Origin: Boothiomyces macroporosus | Lineage: Eukaryota; Chytridiomycota; Chytridiomycetes; Rhizophydiales; Terramycetaceae | Direction of reading: 5' to 3' | DNA length: 64,000 nt | Assembly: GCA_027604185.1 (NCBI GenBank) | Contig: JADGKB010000005.1 | Coordinates: 219,382 to 283,381 of the forward strand | Part shown: positions 62,091 to 64,000 of the stretch, piece after piece | How positions within the stretch are numbered: the stretch's first letter is position 1 | Layout: each line of letters opens with the position of its first letter | The notes under the pieces: generated by a model | What the model saw: only the letters and a program-made list of their open reading frames with translations | The model's database searches: none | Told to the model about the DNA's origin: nothing | Made by a program: the position numbers and the translations under genes

Positions 62091-63159
62091 CTACTCTTTG
62101 ATAAAACGGTCGATAGAGTCAAAAGTATCGCTGACATTGAGAAACATTTCAAAAATCTCCTTTGCATGCTCCTCCACATCTTCTCCAATCAAACGTAAAT
62201 GTCTAATACCGATACGCTCCAATTCATCATAGAGTCTACTTGAGCTTTCGTATGGTACAACTCCATCTCTATGTGTATGGATCATGATCCAATTCTGAGG
62301 CAAATATGATGGATTGAGCTTGTGCTTTTGTAGTAGTAAAGTGGGCGAATGGTTCTCCATTGGTTGGAACAACCGCTTCATACAACTAAGCTCCTCTACC
62401 CCTCTTTTTGACTCCCATTTGAAATGCTCTACAATATCATATGGTCCGTTCAGCAGAAAGAGTCCTTTAACTTTATGCAGCTGAAGCTGACCTGTACCAC
62501 CCATCATGTCAATAGCATGATTGATTATTGATAAACATACTGAATGAGCTCCAGCAGAGTGACCGAATACAAATATATTATCTGGGGATCCTCCATAATC
62601 CGAGATATTTTTTATCGTCCATTCAATCGCCATTTGAATATCATTGATTATAATTTCAGATGTGCCTTCGGGCCAAAGAGTGTAATCTGGCATAACTACT
62701 ACATACCCTCTTTTGTGAAAGTTTTCTGCAATTGGGGAGTATAATCTTTTACTACCAGAGTTCCAAGATCCCCTATGATTAAACTGCTCTTTTTATTGCC
62801 GTGGTACTTACCCATAAAAGAACACTATAACTGGATTATCCCTACTATTGAGTGGATAGACGTCCAACTTGGTTTTGAAACTTTTGCTTCCGAAATTAAT
62901 GTTCAATCTGAGTCAGAATCAATTACTTTGCTTTAGATTTCTCATTCCGGTACCATTTCATGAAATGAATCTTTCCAACTTGGAGGGACGGACCAAAAAT
63001 GTATCCGTAAATGATTCCATAAAATACTCCGGTAATCTTTGCTATTCTGATTGGATTGAGTGGTATATTTGGATGAGGTTTATGATCGGCCATTGAATAA
63101 TAGAGCCACCATGTAATTGCATATGATGATATTATAAATAAGAGGAAAAACTGCAACAT
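62091..63159 (-). CDS. Isoprenylcysteine methylesterase-like membrane hydrolase
   Basis: Three exons (62927-63159, 62812-62907, 62091-62772) give 336 residues; introns are 62908-62926 (19 nt) and 62773-62811 (39 nt). Two membrane helices at the start (LQFFLLFIISSYAITWWLYY; ITGVFYGIIYGYIFG) precede LDVYPLN, VIVFFYGGSWNSGSKRLY (oxyanion GG), VVMPDYTLWPEGT, YGGSPDNIFVFGHSAGAHS (nucleophile Ser) and a C-terminal HTHRDGVVP acid region. This is the ICME/alpha-beta hydrolase layout; the family removes methyl esters from prenylated cysteines. If so it could counter methylation of the Ral CaaX end; that link is inference. Read without the 19-nt intron, the first exon would look like a stand-alone small membrane protein. 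Confidence 0.78.
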
Positions 63160-63285
63160 TAGGAGATGCAAAACAAAAAAGTTAAAAATATTCCGGAATT
63201 AAAACAGTCGGCCGGAAGAGATAAGTAATGCCGGTTAACCCTACATTAAATTTGAATACATTGTAGAACCAGTATTTCAACATTA

Positions 63286-63540
63286 CTAATTTTTTATTAA
63301 CAAAGCTTTGATTGTCTGACTGAGAGCCATTCCATTCTCTTTAAATGCCTGCTCAGCAGCTGGTTTATCCAAATCAAATTCTTTCATTATTAATTCCAGG
63401 TCCTTCTTGTCCACAACTACTTTTTGTACTGGCTTTGGTTTGCGCAGTCCAAGGCACTTGATTTTCCCTCCTTCTTGGTTCGATTGCGATATTTCTTCCA
63501 AGTATTGAGATACGAAAGCCAGATCTTTTTGGTTGGACAT
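63286..63540 (-). CDS. HYPK-like NatA/ribosome-associated protein
   Basis: A single exon encodes 84 residues. The C-terminal 45 residues (KKDLELIMKEFDLDKPAAEQ, then FKENGMALSQTIKALL) form the NAC-alpha-like UBA domain of HYPK. The short N-terminal part is polar, with a helix (DLAFVSQYLEEI). HYPK regulates the NatA N-terminal acetyltransferase complex at the ribosome. Starting at the ATG at 63540 avoids a TTG-started extension. NAA40, another N-acetyltransferase, is elsewhere in the window, without obvious linkage. Confidence 0.72.
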   Translation of the reverse strand: MSNQKDLAFVSQYLEEISQSNQEGGKIKCLGLRKPKPVQKVVVDKKDLELIMKEFDLDKPAAEQAFKENGMALSQTIKALLIKN

Positions 63541-63840
63541 TTGAGTGTTGTGAGAAAAAGATTTTGGAGACTTTTTCACTTTGAAGGATTTCAACCAAGG
63601 GAAGATCAAATGGTCATCGCAGTCCTTGAAGCCAGATCCAGGAGTGGCAATTTAGCCGTATGAATTCTCGTGCTTTACTAGGAGCTTGGATTAAATGGGA
63701 TTGCTATTTTTGGTCCAAGCATTCACAGTTCTACGGTTTGAATCACCAGTAGATTAGAACTATGATCGTAATATGGTAACAATGGGAACTAGTATGTATT
63801 GTCGATTGTAAAATGATAATCTGTTTATTTTAACATTGCT

Positions 63841-64000
63841 TTAGAACAATGGTCTAATTTTGTATTGCTTCTTGGTCATGGCAGCATGTACCTTTGGTTT
63901 AAAGTTTACTTTGGCATTATTTTGAACAGAAGCTTGAGCTTGGACTGCTGGAGTATCGGATTCCTTCAAGAGACATCCTTGCTTGTCTGCAGACCACATG
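63841..64000 (-). CDS. 3' end of an unknown gene (truncated by window)
   Basis: An open minus-strand frame from the window edge ends at a stop at 63841-63843. The visible 52 residues include MWSADKQGCLLKESDTPAVQ and a basic tail KPKVHAAMTKKQYKIRPLF. The frame continues beyond the window, so the Met seen need not be the start. No family is recognised. Confidence 0.5.
   Translation of the reverse strand, partial: MWSADKQGCLLKESDTPAVQAQASVQNNAKVNFKPKVHAAMTKKQYKIRPLF

Noticed and set aside
62923..63171. Stand-alone ATP synthase subunit e-like small protein
   Set aside because: The stop lies inside a canonical 19-nt intron; splicing joins it in frame to the ICME-like hydrolase, whose family has such N-terminal helices.

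Overview
The window is nuclear DNA of a fungus with a very compact genome. It is probably a zoosporic (flagellated) early-diverging lineage such as a chytrid, blastoclad, rozellid or aphelid; the exact group cannot be fixed from the sequence. Fungal traits are a BRE4/FUSC-type transporter, a Som1-like subunit, a Ste50/Ubc2-type adaptor, an Mrp51-type mitoribosomal protein and a secreted protein of a family I know only from fungi. Cilium and basal-body proteins (CEP131, BBOF1, a Tubby-like protein, profilin-4) argue for a swimming stage.

About 50 genes lie on both strands with gaps usually below 300 bp. I rebuilt the models by joining exons across introns, and every multi-exon model closes with a length divisible by three. 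About 100 introns are present and nearly all are 19-23 nt, with GTA at the 5' end, a TAA-containing branch-like motif near the 3' end, and AG. Two are GC-AG. Two sites look like introns placed back to back (40 and 49 nt), and one exon is only 6 nt.

Layout: 1-12.6 kb holds VPS51 (partial), a beta-propeller protein, V-ATPase subunit e, Bud32, a secreted repeat protein, a Sec7/BIG Arf-GEF, SAMHD1 and a Tubby-like protein. 12.9-24 kb holds NMD3, complex I NDUFB10, a C3HC zinc-finger protein, NAA40, NDUFAF7, a kexin-type secreted peptide precursor, alanine aminotransferase, the FUSC transporter and THUMPD1/Tan1. 24-36 kb holds Ste50/Ubc2, Som1, PI4K2, SDS22, a PP2A B'' subunit, a myristoylated repeat protein, a coiled-coil/CH protein, a Ral GTPase and a universal stress protein. 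36-50 kb holds RPB5, a cytochrome b5 reductase-like protein, a Cys-rich secreted protein, profilin-4, exportin-7, SRR1-like, MAK16, CEP131 and LCB1. 50-57 kb is dominated by four related 7TM receptor-like genes around a mitoribosomal gene, an ERF4-like gene and a hydrolase. 57-64 kb holds DGAT2, SDF2, BBOF1, a DnaJ protein, an ICME-like esterase, HYPK and the 3' end of an unknown gene.

Most genes are housekeeping and unrelated to their neighbours. The parts most worth study are the intron architecture, the 7TM family, the secreted peptide precursor (possibly a signalling ligand), and several lineage-specific secreted or membrane-anchored repeat proteins.
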